The translations under genes were made by a program, and so were the position numbers. From NCBI GenBank assembly GCA_964516815.1, contig CAZEXK010000001.1, positions 68,802 to 132,801 on the forward strand: DNA of 64,000 nt. Direction: 5' to 3'. The notes under the pieces are model-generated. The model saw nothing but the letters and a program-made list of their open reading frames with translations. It ran no database searches and was not told the DNA's origin. Below are positions 35,572 to 44,739 of the stretch, in pieces (the stretch's first letter is position 1; every line of letters starts with the position of its first letter). This stretch comes from CAIJNA01 sp964516815 (GTDB taxonomy: Bacteria > Campylobacterota > Campylobacteria > Campylobacterales > Arcobacteraceae).

Positions 35572-36822
35572 ATGGAGTACTTAATTATAAGTTTTACACA
35601 TAAAAATACAAGTATAGAAACAAGAGAAAAATTAGCATTTACAAATGACTTGGAAAAAGAGTTATTTCTAAAAGATATTCTAAAAAATGAGGCAATAAAC
35701 GAAGCAATATTGGTATCTACTTGTAATAGAGTAGAATTTATTTTAAGTGTTAGTGATACAATAAACTCTTCAAGTTTTGTTTTAAATTTATTGTCAAACA
35801 GATCAAATGTAATGCAAGATGAACTAGAACAAAGAACAGATATTTACAAAAATGAAGATGCAATTCATCATCTTTTTACAGTTGTATCATCTTTGGATTC
35901 ATTAGTTGTAGGTGAAACACAAATTGCAGGTCAGGTAAAAGATGCATACAAGTTTTCTTTAAAAAAAGAATTTTGCTCTATAAAATTATCAAGAGTTTTA
36001 AACTATGCTTTTAAGTGTGCTGCTAAAGTTAGACAAGCAACATCACTAGGAACTGGATCTGTCTCTGTTGCTTCTACGGCTGTACTTAAGGCCAAAGAAA
36101 TATACAAAGATGTAAGTGATATGATTGCTATTGTTATAGGTGCTGGAGAAATGAGTGAAATTGCCATTAAACATTTGCTTAAATCTAATTTTTCTGTGAT
36201 AATTTGCAGTAGAAATTCACAAAAAGCAAAAAGTTTAGCTTCTAGTTTAGAAGGTGATGTTATAGCTCAACCATATAGTAAATTAAAAGAATTATTAAAT
36301 TCCAAAAGATTATTATTTACTGCTACATCAGCGCCCTATCCTATCATAACAAAAGATATGATTGAAGATTTTTCACAAGAAAGAAACTGGTTTGATATTG
36401 CTGTACCAAGAGATATTCAAAACTTAAATATTCAAAATATAAATATTTTTAGTGTTGATGACTTACAAGGTATAATCAATGAAAATATAAATCTAAGAGA
36501 AGATGCAGCAATCATAGCTTATAGAATAGTAAAAGATACTACTAAAGAATTTTTTGTTTGGTTAAAAACATTAAGTGTTGAACCAACAATTAAAAAGATA
36601 TATGAAAAAGCAAATATAATAATAGATAAAAAACTTAAAATTGCATTGAAAAAATCTTACATTAGTAAGGATGAAGAAGAAAATGTACATAAATTATGCA
36701 AAGGTATCTTGCAAGAATTTTTGCATAGTTCTAGTACAAATTTAAGAGAGGTATCAAACAATATACAATGTGATGATACAATACAAATAGCTCAAAATAT
36801 ATTTGGGCTAAGTGATGATTAA
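35572..36822 (+). CDS. hemA: Glutamyl-tRNA reductase
   Basis: HemA reduces Glu-tRNA(Glu) to glutamate semialdehyde with NADPH, the first step of haem synthesis by the C5 route. From ATG 35572 (AGGGA Shine-Dalgarno) it is 416 residues. The catalytic Cys is in LVSTCNRVEF (about 46-55), and VVGETQIAGQVKDAY and the nucleotide-binding GAGEMSEIAIKHLL follow. A longer frame reaches back to 35494 but crosses the promoter. It begins a run of hemA-proS-fxsA-hemC with short spacers; hemC is a later step of the same pathway. Confidence 0.95.
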   Translation: MEYLIISFTHKNTSIETREKLAFTNDLEKELFLKDILKNEAINEAILVSTCNRVEFILSVSDTINSSSFVLNLLSNRSNVMQDELEQRTDIYKNEDAIHHLFTVVSSLDSLVVGETQIAGQVKDAYKFSLKKEFCSIKLSRVLNYAFKCAAKVRQATSLGTGSVSVASTAVLKAKEIYKDVSDMIAIVIGAGEMSEIAIKHLLKSNFSVIICSRNSQKAKSLASSLEGDVIAQPYSKLKELLNSKRLLFTATSAPYPIITKDMIEDFSQERNWFDIAVPRDIQNLNIQNINIFSVDDLQGIINENINLREDAAIIAYRIVKDTTKEFFVWLKTLSVEPTIKKIYEKANIIIDKKLKIALKKSYISKDEEENVHKLCKGILQEFLHSSSTNLREVSNNIQCDDTIQIAQNIFGLSDD

Positions 36823-36835
36823 AAAAGGCTAAAAA

Positions 36836-38152
36836 ATGAAATTTTCAAAATGTTTTATAAAGACAGTAAAAGATGCTCCTAGTGATGCTATATTACCATC
36901 TCATAAATATTTGTTAAAAGGTGGTTTTGTATCTCAAGATGGTGCTGGGTTATATAATTACTTGCCTTTAGGAAAAATTGTATTAGAAAAAATAAAAAAT
37001 ATAGTAAAACAAGAGCTTGATAATATTTCATGTAATGAAGTACAATTGAGTTTTGTAACACCTTTAAAACTTTGGCAAGAAAGTGGTAGATCAGAAAGTA
37101 TGGATAAAGAAATGCTTAGATTTAAAGATAGAAAAGATAATTCTTATGTATTAAGTCCTACAAATGAAGAAGCTATGGTTAATTTAGTAAGATCCAGAGT
37201 AAATTCGTACAAAGATTTACCATTGAATTTATATCAAATAAATACAAAGTTTAGAGATGAAGCAAGACCAAGATTTGGAATATTAAGAGCAAGAGAGTTT
37301 TTAATGAAAGATGCATATTCATTTCATGATAGTGTTGAAGATATGAATAGAGAATTTAGAGTTATGCAAGCAACTTATAGTAAGATTTTTACTAGACTAG
37401 GACTTGAATTTAGAGTTGTTCAAGCTGATTCTGGAGCAATTGGTGGAAATGGTAGTAAAGAATTCCATGTTATTGCAAATAGTGGAGAAGATACTATTGT
37501 TATATGCCAAAGTTGTGAATATGGAGCAAATATAGAAACAATTTTTAAAGATAAAAATGAAGTAGAATTATTAAATAACTTAAGCTATGAGCAATTACAA
37601 GAAAAAGATTTAGCGCAAAAATGTACTTGTGGATCTAAACTATATTTTAAAAAAGGCATAGAAGTTGGTCATATCTTTCAACTTAATGATAAATATACAA
37701 GCCCTTTAAAAGCTACTTTTTTAGATAAAAATGGAAAAACACAAAATATAATTATGGGTACATATGGTATTGGAATTTCAAGGCTAATTGCAGCAATAAT
37801 CGAACAAAATCATGATGAAAAAGGATGTATTTGGACAAAAAATACAAGTCCTTATCTTTGTGAAGTTATTGTATCAAATACAAAAAAACAAGATGAACTA
37901 GATACTGCACTTGATATATATAAAGAACTAAAAGCAAATAATATTTCAACATTAATAGATGATAGAATAAAACAAAGCTATGGATTTAAAATGAAAGACT
38001 TTGAACTTTTAGGTTTTTTATATGCAATTGTGGTTGGGAAAAAACTACAAGAAGGAATAGTAGAAGTTATAAATAGAAAAACATCTGAGACAACAAGTAT
38101 GAAAGTATCTGAAGTAATTAGTTTTATTAAAAGTGAGCTTGAGAAGTTATGA
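36836..38152 (+). CDS. proS: Prolyl-tRNA synthetase lacking the editing insertion
   Basis: ProS charges tRNA-Pro. The 438-residue enzyme has class II motif 2 (TKFRDEARPRFGILRAREFL, about 137-156) and motif 3 (GTYGIGISRLIA, about 308-319) separated by only about 150 residues. Bacterial-type enzymes usually carry a 180-residue editing (INS) domain between these motifs and reach about 570 residues. Here a short linker remains, holding CQSC (about 224-227) and CTCG (about 263-266), which might bind zinc. The anticodon-binding domain is present at the C-terminus. The 3' end overlaps fxsA (ATGA). This is a genuine internal absence in an open frame, not a frameshift. Confidence 0.93.
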   Translation: MKFSKCFIKTVKDAPSDAILPSHKYLLKGGFVSQDGAGLYNYLPLGKIVLEKIKNIVKQELDNISCNEVQLSFVTPLKLWQESGRSESMDKEMLRFKDRKDNSYVLSPTNEEAMVNLVRSRVNSYKDLPLNLYQINTKFRDEARPRFGILRAREFLMKDAYSFHDSVEDMNREFRVMQATYSKIFTRLGLEFRVVQADSGAIGGNGSKEFHVIANSGEDTIVICQSCEYGANIETIFKDKNEVELLNNLSYEQLQEKDLAQKCTCGSKLYFKKGIEVGHIFQLNDKYTSPLKATFLDKNGKTQNIIMGTYGIGISRLIAAIIEQNHDEKGCIWTKNTSPYLCEVIVSNTKKQDELDTALDIYKELKANNISTLIDDRIKQSYGFKMKDFELLGFLYAIVVGKKLQEGIVEVINRKTSETTSMKVSEVISFIKSELEKL

Positions 38153-38619
38153 TTTATTTTTTAGTATATTTATTTTTAGAAGTTATGATTAGCTCATATT
38201 TTGCTTCACTATTTGGTGGGTTTTTAACTTTTATATTTATAATCAGTTCTGCAATTGTAGGAATAGTTCTATTAAAAAATTTTAACTACTCTTTAAAACA
38301 AAATATAAACGACTTAAGTCAGGGTAAAATTACTCAAGAAGAATTTACTAAAACAAATATGTCAAAAGCATTGGGAGCTATCTTACTTATAGTTCCTGGA
38401 TTTTTTACAGATATAATAGGTTTGCTTTTACAATTTGGAATTTTAACTATGATATTGGGGAAAATATTTACTTTAAAATCACAAAACAACTACACAAGTC
38501 CAAGAGCACATACAAGCGCAAATAATTTTACATACGATAAAAATAAAAATATTGACAATGATATAATTGATGTAGAAATCATAGAAATCGATAATGAAAA
38601 TAAAAATAGGGACAAATAA
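38149..38619 (+). CDS. fxsA: FxsA-family membrane protein
   Basis: The 156-residue protein has three or four membrane helices (IYFLVYLFLEVMISSYFASL; FLTFIFIISSAIVGIVLL; ALGAILLIVPGFFTDIIGLLLQF) and the FxsA hallmark MSKALGAILLIVPGFFTDIIG, then a polar tail. FxsA was named for relieving F-exclusion of phage T7 in E. coli; its normal role is unknown. It overlaps proS by four nt and hemC by one nt, so all are translated from one mRNA. Confidence 0.85.
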   Translation: MIYFLVYLFLEVMISSYFASLFGGFLTFIFIISSAIVGIVLLKNFNYSLKQNINDLSQGKITQEEFTKTNMSKALGAILLIVPGFFTDIIGLLLQFGILTMILGKIFTLKSQNNYTSPRAHTSANNFTYDKNKNIDNDIIDVEIIEIDNENKNRDK

Positions 38620-39578
38620 TGCAAAAAATTATAATTGCAACAAGAGCTAGTGATTTAGCACTTTGGCAAGCATATCACGTACAAAAAAAAATTCAACTAG
38701 CTTATCCAGATATAGAAATTATTTTAAATAAGATAACATCAAATGGTGATAAAATTTTAGATAAACCTTTAGCATTAATTGGTGGAAAAGGACATTTTAC
38801 AAAAGAACTAGAAGATGAGATGTTAAAAGGCAATGCAGATATTGCTGTACATAGCTTAAAAGATGTACCAACATATATGCCAAATGGCTTAGAAATAGCA
38901 GCAATTACAAAAAGACAAGATCAAAGCGATTTATTTTTATCTCATAAATACAAAACTTTACAAGATTTACCAAAAAATGCAATAGTAGGAACTACTAGTT
39001 TGAGAAGAAGAATGCAAATTTTAAAACTAAGGCCAGATTTAAAAGTAAAAGATCTAAGAGGAAATGTAAATACTAGACTTAGAAAATTAAAAGAAGATCA
39101 ATACGATGCAATTATTCTAGCTTATATTGGACTTTATAGACTTGATTTACTAAAAGATGTTCCTTTTAGCCAAAAACTTTCGCTTGAACTTATGATTCCA
39201 CCTATGGGACAAGGAGCACTTGCCATCCAAGTAATCAGTTCAAATGAACATATAAAAAAAATAATACAATTATTAAATGATCAAGATACTTTTTTATGCT
39301 CACAAATTGAAAGAGATTTCATAAGCAAAATAGGTGCTTCATGTTCAGCTCCTGTAGCATGTAATGCAACAATAAATGACAATTTAATGACACTAACATC
39401 TATGATTGGATATCCTAATGGTACAAATGTAGTGCAAAAATCATTGAGTGCTGATGTAAACAAATGTAAAGACCTAGGTATACTATTAGCACAAAGTATG
39501 ATTGACAATGGAATTTTAAGCATTTTAAAAAAAGCACAAGAAATAGCATTTAAAGATACAATAACGCAAAGAATTTAA
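38619..39578 (+). CDS. hemC: Porphobilinogen deaminase
   Basis: HemC joins four porphobilinogen units into hydroxymethylbilane. The 319-residue protein has IIATRASDLALWQAYHV at the start, GKGHFTKELEDEML, ADIAVHSLKDVPTY (catalytic Asp in the HSLKD motif), GTTSLRRRMQI and the cofactor Cys in ISKIGASCSAPVA (near 246). All are diagnostic. Start and upstream stop overlap (TAATG). Confidence 0.96.
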   Translation: MQKIIIATRASDLALWQAYHVQKKIQLAYPDIEIILNKITSNGDKILDKPLALIGGKGHFTKELEDEMLKGNADIAVHSLKDVPTYMPNGLEIAAITKRQDQSDLFLSHKYKTLQDLPKNAIVGTTSLRRRMQILKLRPDLKVKDLRGNVNTRLRKLKEDQYDAIILAYIGLYRLDLLKDVPFSQKLSLELMIPPMGQGALAIQVISSNEHIKKIIQLLNDQDTFLCSQIERDFISKIGASCSAPVACNATINDNLMTLTSMIGYPNGTNVVQKSLSADVNKCKDLGILLAQSMIDNGILSILKKAQEIAFKDTITQRI

Positions 39579-39610
39579 TAATTTATTCCAAAAAATAATT
39601 AGGAAAAAAA

Positions 39611-40903
39611 ATGGATACAAAAGACGAACTTTTTAAACAAGAATCGTTGTTATATCACAAGTCAAGAAGTGCATATGATACAAATGGTAAAACAGGAACT
39701 TCACTCACTAAACAGTGTAACACGACCAAAGAATTATCAATGGCTTACTCTCCAGGTGTTGCTTACGCATGTTTAGAAATAAATGAAGATAAACAAAAAG
39801 TATATGACTATACAAATAAAGGTAATTTAGTTGCAGTTATTAGTGATGGAACAGCTGTACTTGGATTAGGTGATATTGGGCATATGGCTTCAAAACCTGT
39901 AATGGAAGGTAAATGTGTATTATTTAAAAAATTTGCAAATGTTGATGCTGTTGATATACAACTAAATGTGCATGGTGTAGATGAGATTGTAAGTACTATA
40001 CATTCCATATCAGATAGTTTTGGTGGGATTAATCTAGAAGATATAGCTGCTCCAAAATGTTTTGAAATTGAAGAAAAATTAAAAGAAAAATGTCAAATCC
40101 CTGTATTTCATGATGATCAGCATGGAACTGCTGTTATTACAACAGCTGGACTTTTAAATGTTTTAAAACTACATAATAAAAAAGCAAGCCAATTAAAAGT
40201 AGTAGTATTGGGTGCAGGAGCTGCTGGTATATCATGTGCTACTATGTATAGAAGTATTGGTGTTACTCATATAGTTATGTTAGATTCTAAAGGTGTGATA
40301 CACGATAAAAGAAATGACTTAAATAAATATAAACAAGAATTTGCAATAAATACTAGCGATAGAACTATAGAAGATGCCCTTAAAAATTCTGATATGGTTT
40401 TAGGCCTAAGTAAGCCAGATATTATTACAAAAGAGATGGTAATATCTATGAATGAAAACCCAATAATATTTGCATGTTCAAATCCAAATCCAGAAATAAC
40501 GCCAGAACTAGCAAAAGATGCAAGATCTGATGTTATTATGGGTACAGGAAGAAGTGATTATGCAAATCAAGTAAACAATGTACTAGGTTTTCCTGCTATT
40601 TTTAGAGGTGCATTAGATGTACAAGCAATCAAAATAACTGAAAACATGAAATTAGCAGCTTCAAGAGCCTTAGCCCAGTTAGCACAAGAAGAAGTACCAG
40701 ATTATGTAAAAAAAGCACACAACAGAAAAGACATGATCTTTGGCAAAGAGTATATTATACCATCACCTTTTGATAAAAGAGTACTAGTATATGTAGCATC
40801 AGAGGTCGCAAAAGTAGCTATTGAAGATAGTGTTGCTAATATTGAAGATTTTGATTTAGATGTATATAAAAGATACTTAAATGAACTTATTCAGAATATA
40901 TAA
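39611..40903 (+). CDS. NAD(P)-dependent malic enzyme
   Basis: This enzyme decarboxylates malate to pyruvate. The 430-residue protein matches the bacterial short malic enzyme: AYSPGVAYACLEI, GLGDIGHMASKPVMEGKCVLF, FHDDQHGTAVITTAGLLNVL (metal ligands Glu/Asp just upstream), VVLGAGAAGISCA (dinucleotide fold) and FACSNPNPEITPE. It lacks the phosphotransacetylase-like domain of MaeB hybrids. NAD versus NADP preference is not resolved. It starts 33 nt after hemC, with AGGAAAA before the ATG. Confidence 0.93.
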   Translation: MDTKDELFKQESLLYHKSRSAYDTNGKTGTSLTKQCNTTKELSMAYSPGVAYACLEINEDKQKVYDYTNKGNLVAVISDGTAVLGLGDIGHMASKPVMEGKCVLFKKFANVDAVDIQLNVHGVDEIVSTIHSISDSFGGINLEDIAAPKCFEIEEKLKEKCQIPVFHDDQHGTAVITTAGLLNVLKLHNKKASQLKVVVLGAGAAGISCATMYRSIGVTHIVMLDSKGVIHDKRNDLNKYKQEFAINTSDRTIEDALKNSDMVLGLSKPDIITKEMVISMNENPIIFACSNPNPEITPELAKDARSDVIMGTGRSDYANQVNNVLGFPAIFRGALDVQAIKITENMKLAASRALAQLAQEEVPDYVKKAHNRKDMIFGKEYIIPSPFDKRVLVYVASEVAKVAIEDSVANIEDFDLDVYKRYLNELIQNI

Positions 40904-41103
40904 CTAACTTGCTATTAAAAAAGTTACAAATTATGTACATATAATATATATATTAGCTTAAAATTGTCATCAAAAGATACTTCTTATCTTATTTTAAGTG
41001 TATATTAAGATTTATGCAGTAATATGGTGATACAACATTGCGTTAGTAATATTTACAATGCAATTGTTAAAATTTCGAAATTTAAACAAAAAAAGGAAAA
41101 CAA

Positions 41104-42201
41104 ATGACAAAAATGATTAAAATGAGCCTAGTTGCTGCGGTTGCAGTAGCAGGTTTAGCTACAACTTCTACAGCTGCTGGATTTACAACTTCAGGATCTG
41201 TTTCTTATAAAATGGAAAAAACGAGTGGAGATAGAGGTGAGGATGCATCTGCTGAGAATGATTTAAAAAATGAAGCACAACATGATATTGATTATAAATT
41301 TAATTTATCTTCTAAAGTAAATGATAACTTAACTGCTAAGTTAAGAGTAGTTGATATGAGGGATGATGATACTGATACAGATGATACAAAAAACGCTTCT
41401 ACATTAGGTGCTAATGTTGACAGAGCTTTCTTTACTTATGCTAAAGATGGTTTAAAAGCAGATTTTGGTTTAATGGCAACTCCTTTTACAGATGGTGATA
41501 GAGCTGATGGTGTTATTGTATCTAAAGATTTAGGTGCTGCTACTATTGTAGCTGGTTACCTTTATACTACTGCTGCAAGTAATGAAAACGAAGTAATGTT
41601 TGCAGGTGTTAAAGGTAAAGCTGCAATGTTAGGTTATCATGTTGCAATGGCTCAAGTTAAAGATGCTATTACTAGTGATGATGAAGATTTAAGCGAACAA
41701 GTTGCTGTAGTTAATTTAGAAGCAGATCTTGGAGCTGTAACAGTTGCATTTGATTATGGTCAAAAAACTGGTATAGCTGATGATGCTGATAAGACAAAAA
41801 ACCCTGATCAATCTCAAATGAAATTATCAGTTTCTGGTGAAGCAGGAATGATTTCTTATGGTTTAGCTTACGCTAAAAATGGAAAAGATGGTGGAGATGT
41901 TCAAATAGATGGTTCTGATTCTGCTGCTTCAACTATAAATTTAGGTGAAATGGTTTTAAATGAACAAGCTGGTGAAACAAGTGCTATTGAGCTTAACCTT
42001 GGTGTAGCTATTAATGAAACAAATTCTATCGATTTAGCTGTTGTTCAATTAAAAGATAAAGCTGGTGAAACTGCATTAGGTAAAGAAATTACTTACACAA
42101 ATAAAATGGGTAAAAATTTCTCTACATCTGTAAGCTATTTGATGAATGATGATGTTTATGATGTTAATGAATTAGTATTAGCTGCAAAATATACTTTCTA
42201 G
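41104..42201 (+). CDS. Major outer-membrane porin-like protein
   Basis: The 365-residue protein has a signal peptide (MIKMSLVAAVAVAGLATTSTAAG, cleavage near residue 26). Many alternating strands follow (FTTSGSVSYKMEKT, FDYGQKTGIAD, SYGLAYAKNGKDG), ending in a terminal aromatic residue (ELVLAAKYTF), a typical beta-barrel targeting signal. Composition is acidic (Asp-rich loops). It resembles Campylobacterota porins, but I cannot place it in a named subfamily. A 200-nt leader precedes it and two hairpin terminators follow. Codon use is biased to GCT/GTT/GGT, which suggests high expression. Confidence 0.8.
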   Translation: MTKMIKMSLVAAVAVAGLATTSTAAGFTTSGSVSYKMEKTSGDRGEDASAENDLKNEAQHDIDYKFNLSSKVNDNLTAKLRVVDMRDDDTDTDDTKNASTLGANVDRAFFTYAKDGLKADFGLMATPFTDGDRADGVIVSKDLGAATIVAGYLYTTAASNENEVMFAGVKGKAAMLGYHVAMAQVKDAITSDDEDLSEQVAVVNLEADLGAVTVAFDYGQKTGIADDADKTKNPDQSQMKLSVSGEAGMISYGLAYAKNGKDGGDVQIDGSDSAASTINLGEMVLNEQAGETSAIELNLGVAINETNSIDLAVVQLKDKAGETALGKEITYTNKMGKNFSTSVSYLMNDDVYDVNELVLAAKYTF

Positions 42202-42224
42202 TTTTAACTAAAAAATATTATATT

Positions 42225-42255
42225 AAAAGCTTGAACTTTAGTTCAAGCTTTTTTT
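42225..42255 (+). terminator. Rho-independent terminator of the porin gene
   Basis: AAGCTTGAAC (42227-42236), loop TTTA, and GTTCAAGCTT (42241-42250) form a perfect stem followed by a T-run. It is the first of two adjacent hairpins. Confidence 0.88.
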
Positions 42256-42266
42256 ATGCCTAAAAT

Positions 42267-42302
42267 AAAAAAGCGTAAGATAAAATTATCTTACGCTTTT
42301 TT
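42267..42302. terminator. Bidirectional terminator between the porin and cyclophilin genes
   Basis: AAGCGTAAGATAA (42271-42283) and TTATCTTACGCTT (42286-42298) form a 13-bp stem with an A-run before and a T-run after, so it can act on both strands for the two convergent genes. Confidence 0.85.
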
Positions 42303-42318
42303 TATATAAAAATAAAGT

Positions 42319-42825
42319 TTATATATTTTCTAGTATCTCAACTTTATTTATTAAATCACCTTGTTTTATATTTTTTAATACTTCAAAGCTTTTTTCATCA
42401 TCATTTTGAATATTACCAAATACTGTATGACCTCCATCTAAATGAGGACAAGCAACAAAAGTTATAAAAAACTGACTTCCACCTGTATTTTTACCTGCAT
42501 GTGCCATTGATAACGAACCTACTTTATGTATTTGTTCTCCTAAATTTGTTTCACATTCAATAGCCCAATCAGGTCCTCCAGCTCCATTACCATCAGGACA
42601 ACCACCTTGTGCCATAAAACCATCTATTACTCTGTGAAAATTTAGTCCATCATAAAAGCCTTCTTTTACTAAAAAAACAAAGTTACTCACTGTATTAATT
42701 GTACTTTGAGCTGTTAATTTAATAATAATATCACCTTTACTTGTACTAAACTTTGCATAAGCAAATTTTTTTATTTCTTCACTTGTGTATTCATATTTTT
42801 TTAATTGCGTATTTCCACCAAACAT
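42319..42825 (-). CDS. Cyclophilin-type peptidyl-prolyl isomerase
   Basis: The 168-residue enzyme catalyses cis-trans isomerisation of X-Pro bonds. It has the cyclophilin core: FHRVIDGFMAQGGCPDGNGAG (20-residue core containing the catalytic Arg), GSLSMAHAGKNTGGSQFFIT and HLDGGHTVFGNI. It lacks a signal peptide, so it acts in the cytoplasm (PpiB type). AAGGATAAAT precedes the ATG. It follows ftsI on the minus strand at 39 nt and shares the bidirectional terminator with the porin gene. Confidence 0.92.
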   Translation of the reverse strand: MFGGNTQLKKYEYTSEEIKKFAYAKFSTSKGDIIIKLTAQSTINTVSNFVFLVKEGFYDGLNFHRVIDGFMAQGGCPDGNGAGGPDWAIECETNLGEQIHKVGSLSMAHAGKNTGGSQFFITFVACPHLDGGHTVFGNIQNDDEKSFEVLKNIKQGDLINKVEILENI

Positions 42826-42864
42826 ATTTATCCTTAATTTTTTTGATATTGTAGCTAAATTTAC

Positions 42865-44706
42865 TTAATTAATTAATTCTTTTTTTTCAGGTGTTAAATA
42901 ATTTAATTTAACCATAGTGTCTACTATTTCTTTAAAAACAACTACAGCAGAGTTTGAAGCATAATAGTAATACCAAAATTTACCAGTACTTATAGGTTCA
43001 TTTACACTAACTCCTATAGTATATTTTGATGTTTTGTCATTAGCAAAACCATAAAAACTAGACATATATTTTCTTTTGTAACTACCACCTCTTGCCTTAT
43101 TAGCTGTACCAGTTTTACCTCCTATTTCTAAACCTTCAATATCTGTATTTTTACCAGTACCCTCTTTTACTGTATCTATTAAATAGTTTTTCATTATATT
43201 TGCAGTTTTTTTAGAGATAACTTGAAGTGGTACATGTCTTAAATTACGCTTGGCTATCATTGGAGTAGAAATATATCCATCATTATTAAAAACACTATAA
43301 GCTTTTAATACTTGTATAAATGTAGTTCTCATACCTTGTCCATACGAAACTGTAGCTTTAAAGACATTATCCTTTTTCTTAGATTCTCCAGCACTAAGCT
43401 GATAAATGCTAGGCATTATGCCTTTTTTATCATAAGGTAAATCTATACCAGACTTTTCAACTAATCCAAATTGAGAATAACCTAATAATAAATTTTTGGC
43501 TTTTAATCTCTGTGCAATAATAAGTGTACCTATATTACTAGAATTTATAACTATATCTTTTAAATTTAAATAGTGTTTATCAAATTGATGATCGTCATGA
43601 ATAGTCCAACGACCAATTTTAATTTTTCCTCTTTTGTATAAACCTTTTTTGTCTTTTTTTGTAAAATTGTGTGCAGATATTAGTTCTTTTGAATTTACAA
43701 GATTTTTATCAAGTGCAAGTGCAATTAAAATAGGCTTAATCACTGAACCTGGTTCAAAAGTTTGTTCAACTGCATTTACATTCAAATACTCTATTTCATT
43801 TTGCTTTATAGAAGTTGGATTAAACCTATTTGACGATGCTAAAGAATATATTTTTCCAGTTTTACTTTCCATTATTGAGGCAATTATTTCTTTTGCTCCT
43901 AGCTTTTCTTTGTATTTATCTAAAATAATTTCTATATTTTTTTGAAGTTTTAATGGTATATTTAATTGTAAAGTTTTCCCATTTTTACTAGTTTGAATTT
44001 TTGAATTTTTATTAAATATAATATATGAATAAATATCTCTTTCTCCTTGTAAAAGGCCATTTCTTAGATGATTTAGTTCATCATTATAATACTTTTCTAA
44101 TCCTTTTTCTCCATTAACTCTTAACTTTAAATTTTTATTATTTCTTTTTCTAATATAACCAATAACGGGACTTAATGTATCTTTATATGGATACAATCTG
44201 GATTCTCCTGTTTCATATACATCAAGTCCAAATAATAACTTTGAACCATTAATCGTTATTTTTTTAAATACTTTTAATTTTCTTAATTTATAAGCTAATA
44301 ACTTTAAGTTTTTAGCTTGTCTTGAATCAATATTTTGGGATAAAATTAAAAATTTTTTTTTCTTTAATCGTGCATTCATTATTATTTTTCTTACTTTTTT
44401 TACATCATTATTACTATAAATTGAAAATAATTTAATAAATAATAGTATTTTATCTTTATGTAAAGATCTTGTATCAATACTAGCTGTATATATTTTTTTA
44501 GAGGTTGATATTTTAAAGTTATCTTTACTTAAAATATCTCCTCTTACTGCTAAATCAATTTTTTTAGTATTTAAAGATGGGATATTTCTTTTTTTATTAA
44601 TAGTATTTGAAATAGAATATATCAGTATTATTAGTGCAATAAATATAGTAAATATAGTAAAAAATATTTTTTTAATTCTATAATTATTATTTAAATTATT
44701 TTTCAC
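42865..44706 (-). CDS. ftsI: Septal peptidoglycan transpeptidase FtsI (PBP3)
   Basis: FtsI cross-links septal peptidoglycan with FtsW. I start it at GTG 44706 (MKNNLNNNYRIKK), preceded by AAAGG at seven nt; the longer frame to 44754 runs into the divergent ftsW coding region and has no ribosome site. The 613-residue protein has one N-terminal membrane helix (FFTIFTIFIALIILIYSI), a pedestal domain, and the transpeptidase motifs SVIK (near 320), SSN (near 390) and KTGT (near 532). An alternative class B PBP identity (PBP2) is less likely given the ftsW-like neighbour. Confidence 0.85.
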   Translation of the reverse strand: MKNNLNNNYRIKKIFFTIFTIFIALIILIYSISNTINKKRNIPSLNTKKIDLAVRGDILSKDNFKISTSKKIYTASIDTRSLHKDKILLFIKLFSIYSNNDVKKVRKIIMNARLKKKKFLILSQNIDSRQAKNLKLLAYKLRKLKVFKKITINGSKLLFGLDVYETGESRLYPYKDTLSPVIGYIRKRNNKNLKLRVNGEKGLEKYYNDELNHLRNGLLQGERDIYSYIIFNKNSKIQTSKNGKTLQLNIPLKLQKNIEIILDKYKEKLGAKEIIASIMESKTGKIYSLASSNRFNPTSIKQNEIEYLNVNAVEQTFEPGSVIKPILIALALDKNLVNSKELISAHNFTKKDKKGLYKRGKIKIGRWTIHDDHQFDKHYLNLKDIVINSSNIGTLIIAQRLKAKNLLLGYSQFGLVEKSGIDLPYDKKGIMPSIYQLSAGESKKKDNVFKATVSYGQGMRTTFIQVLKAYSVFNNDGYISTPMIAKRNLRHVPLQVISKKTANIMKNYLIDTVKEGTGKNTDIEGLEIGGKTGTANKARGGSYKRKYMSSFYGFANDKTSKYTIGVSVNEPISTGKFWYYYYASNSAVVVFKEIVDTMVKLNYLTPEKKELIN

Positions 44707-44728
44707 TAAAGTACCTTTTATTTTTTGG

Positions 44729-44734
44729 TATAAT
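44729..44734 (+). promoter_or_regulatory. -10 element 5 nt before ftsW
   Basis: TTGGTATAAT (TATAAT at 44729-44734 with TGG upstream) ends five bases before the ATG at 44740, with no Shine-Dalgarno. The mRNA may be leaderless. It lies in the 33-nt gap to the divergent ftsI start. Confidence 0.5.
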
Positions 44735-44739
44735 ATTAA

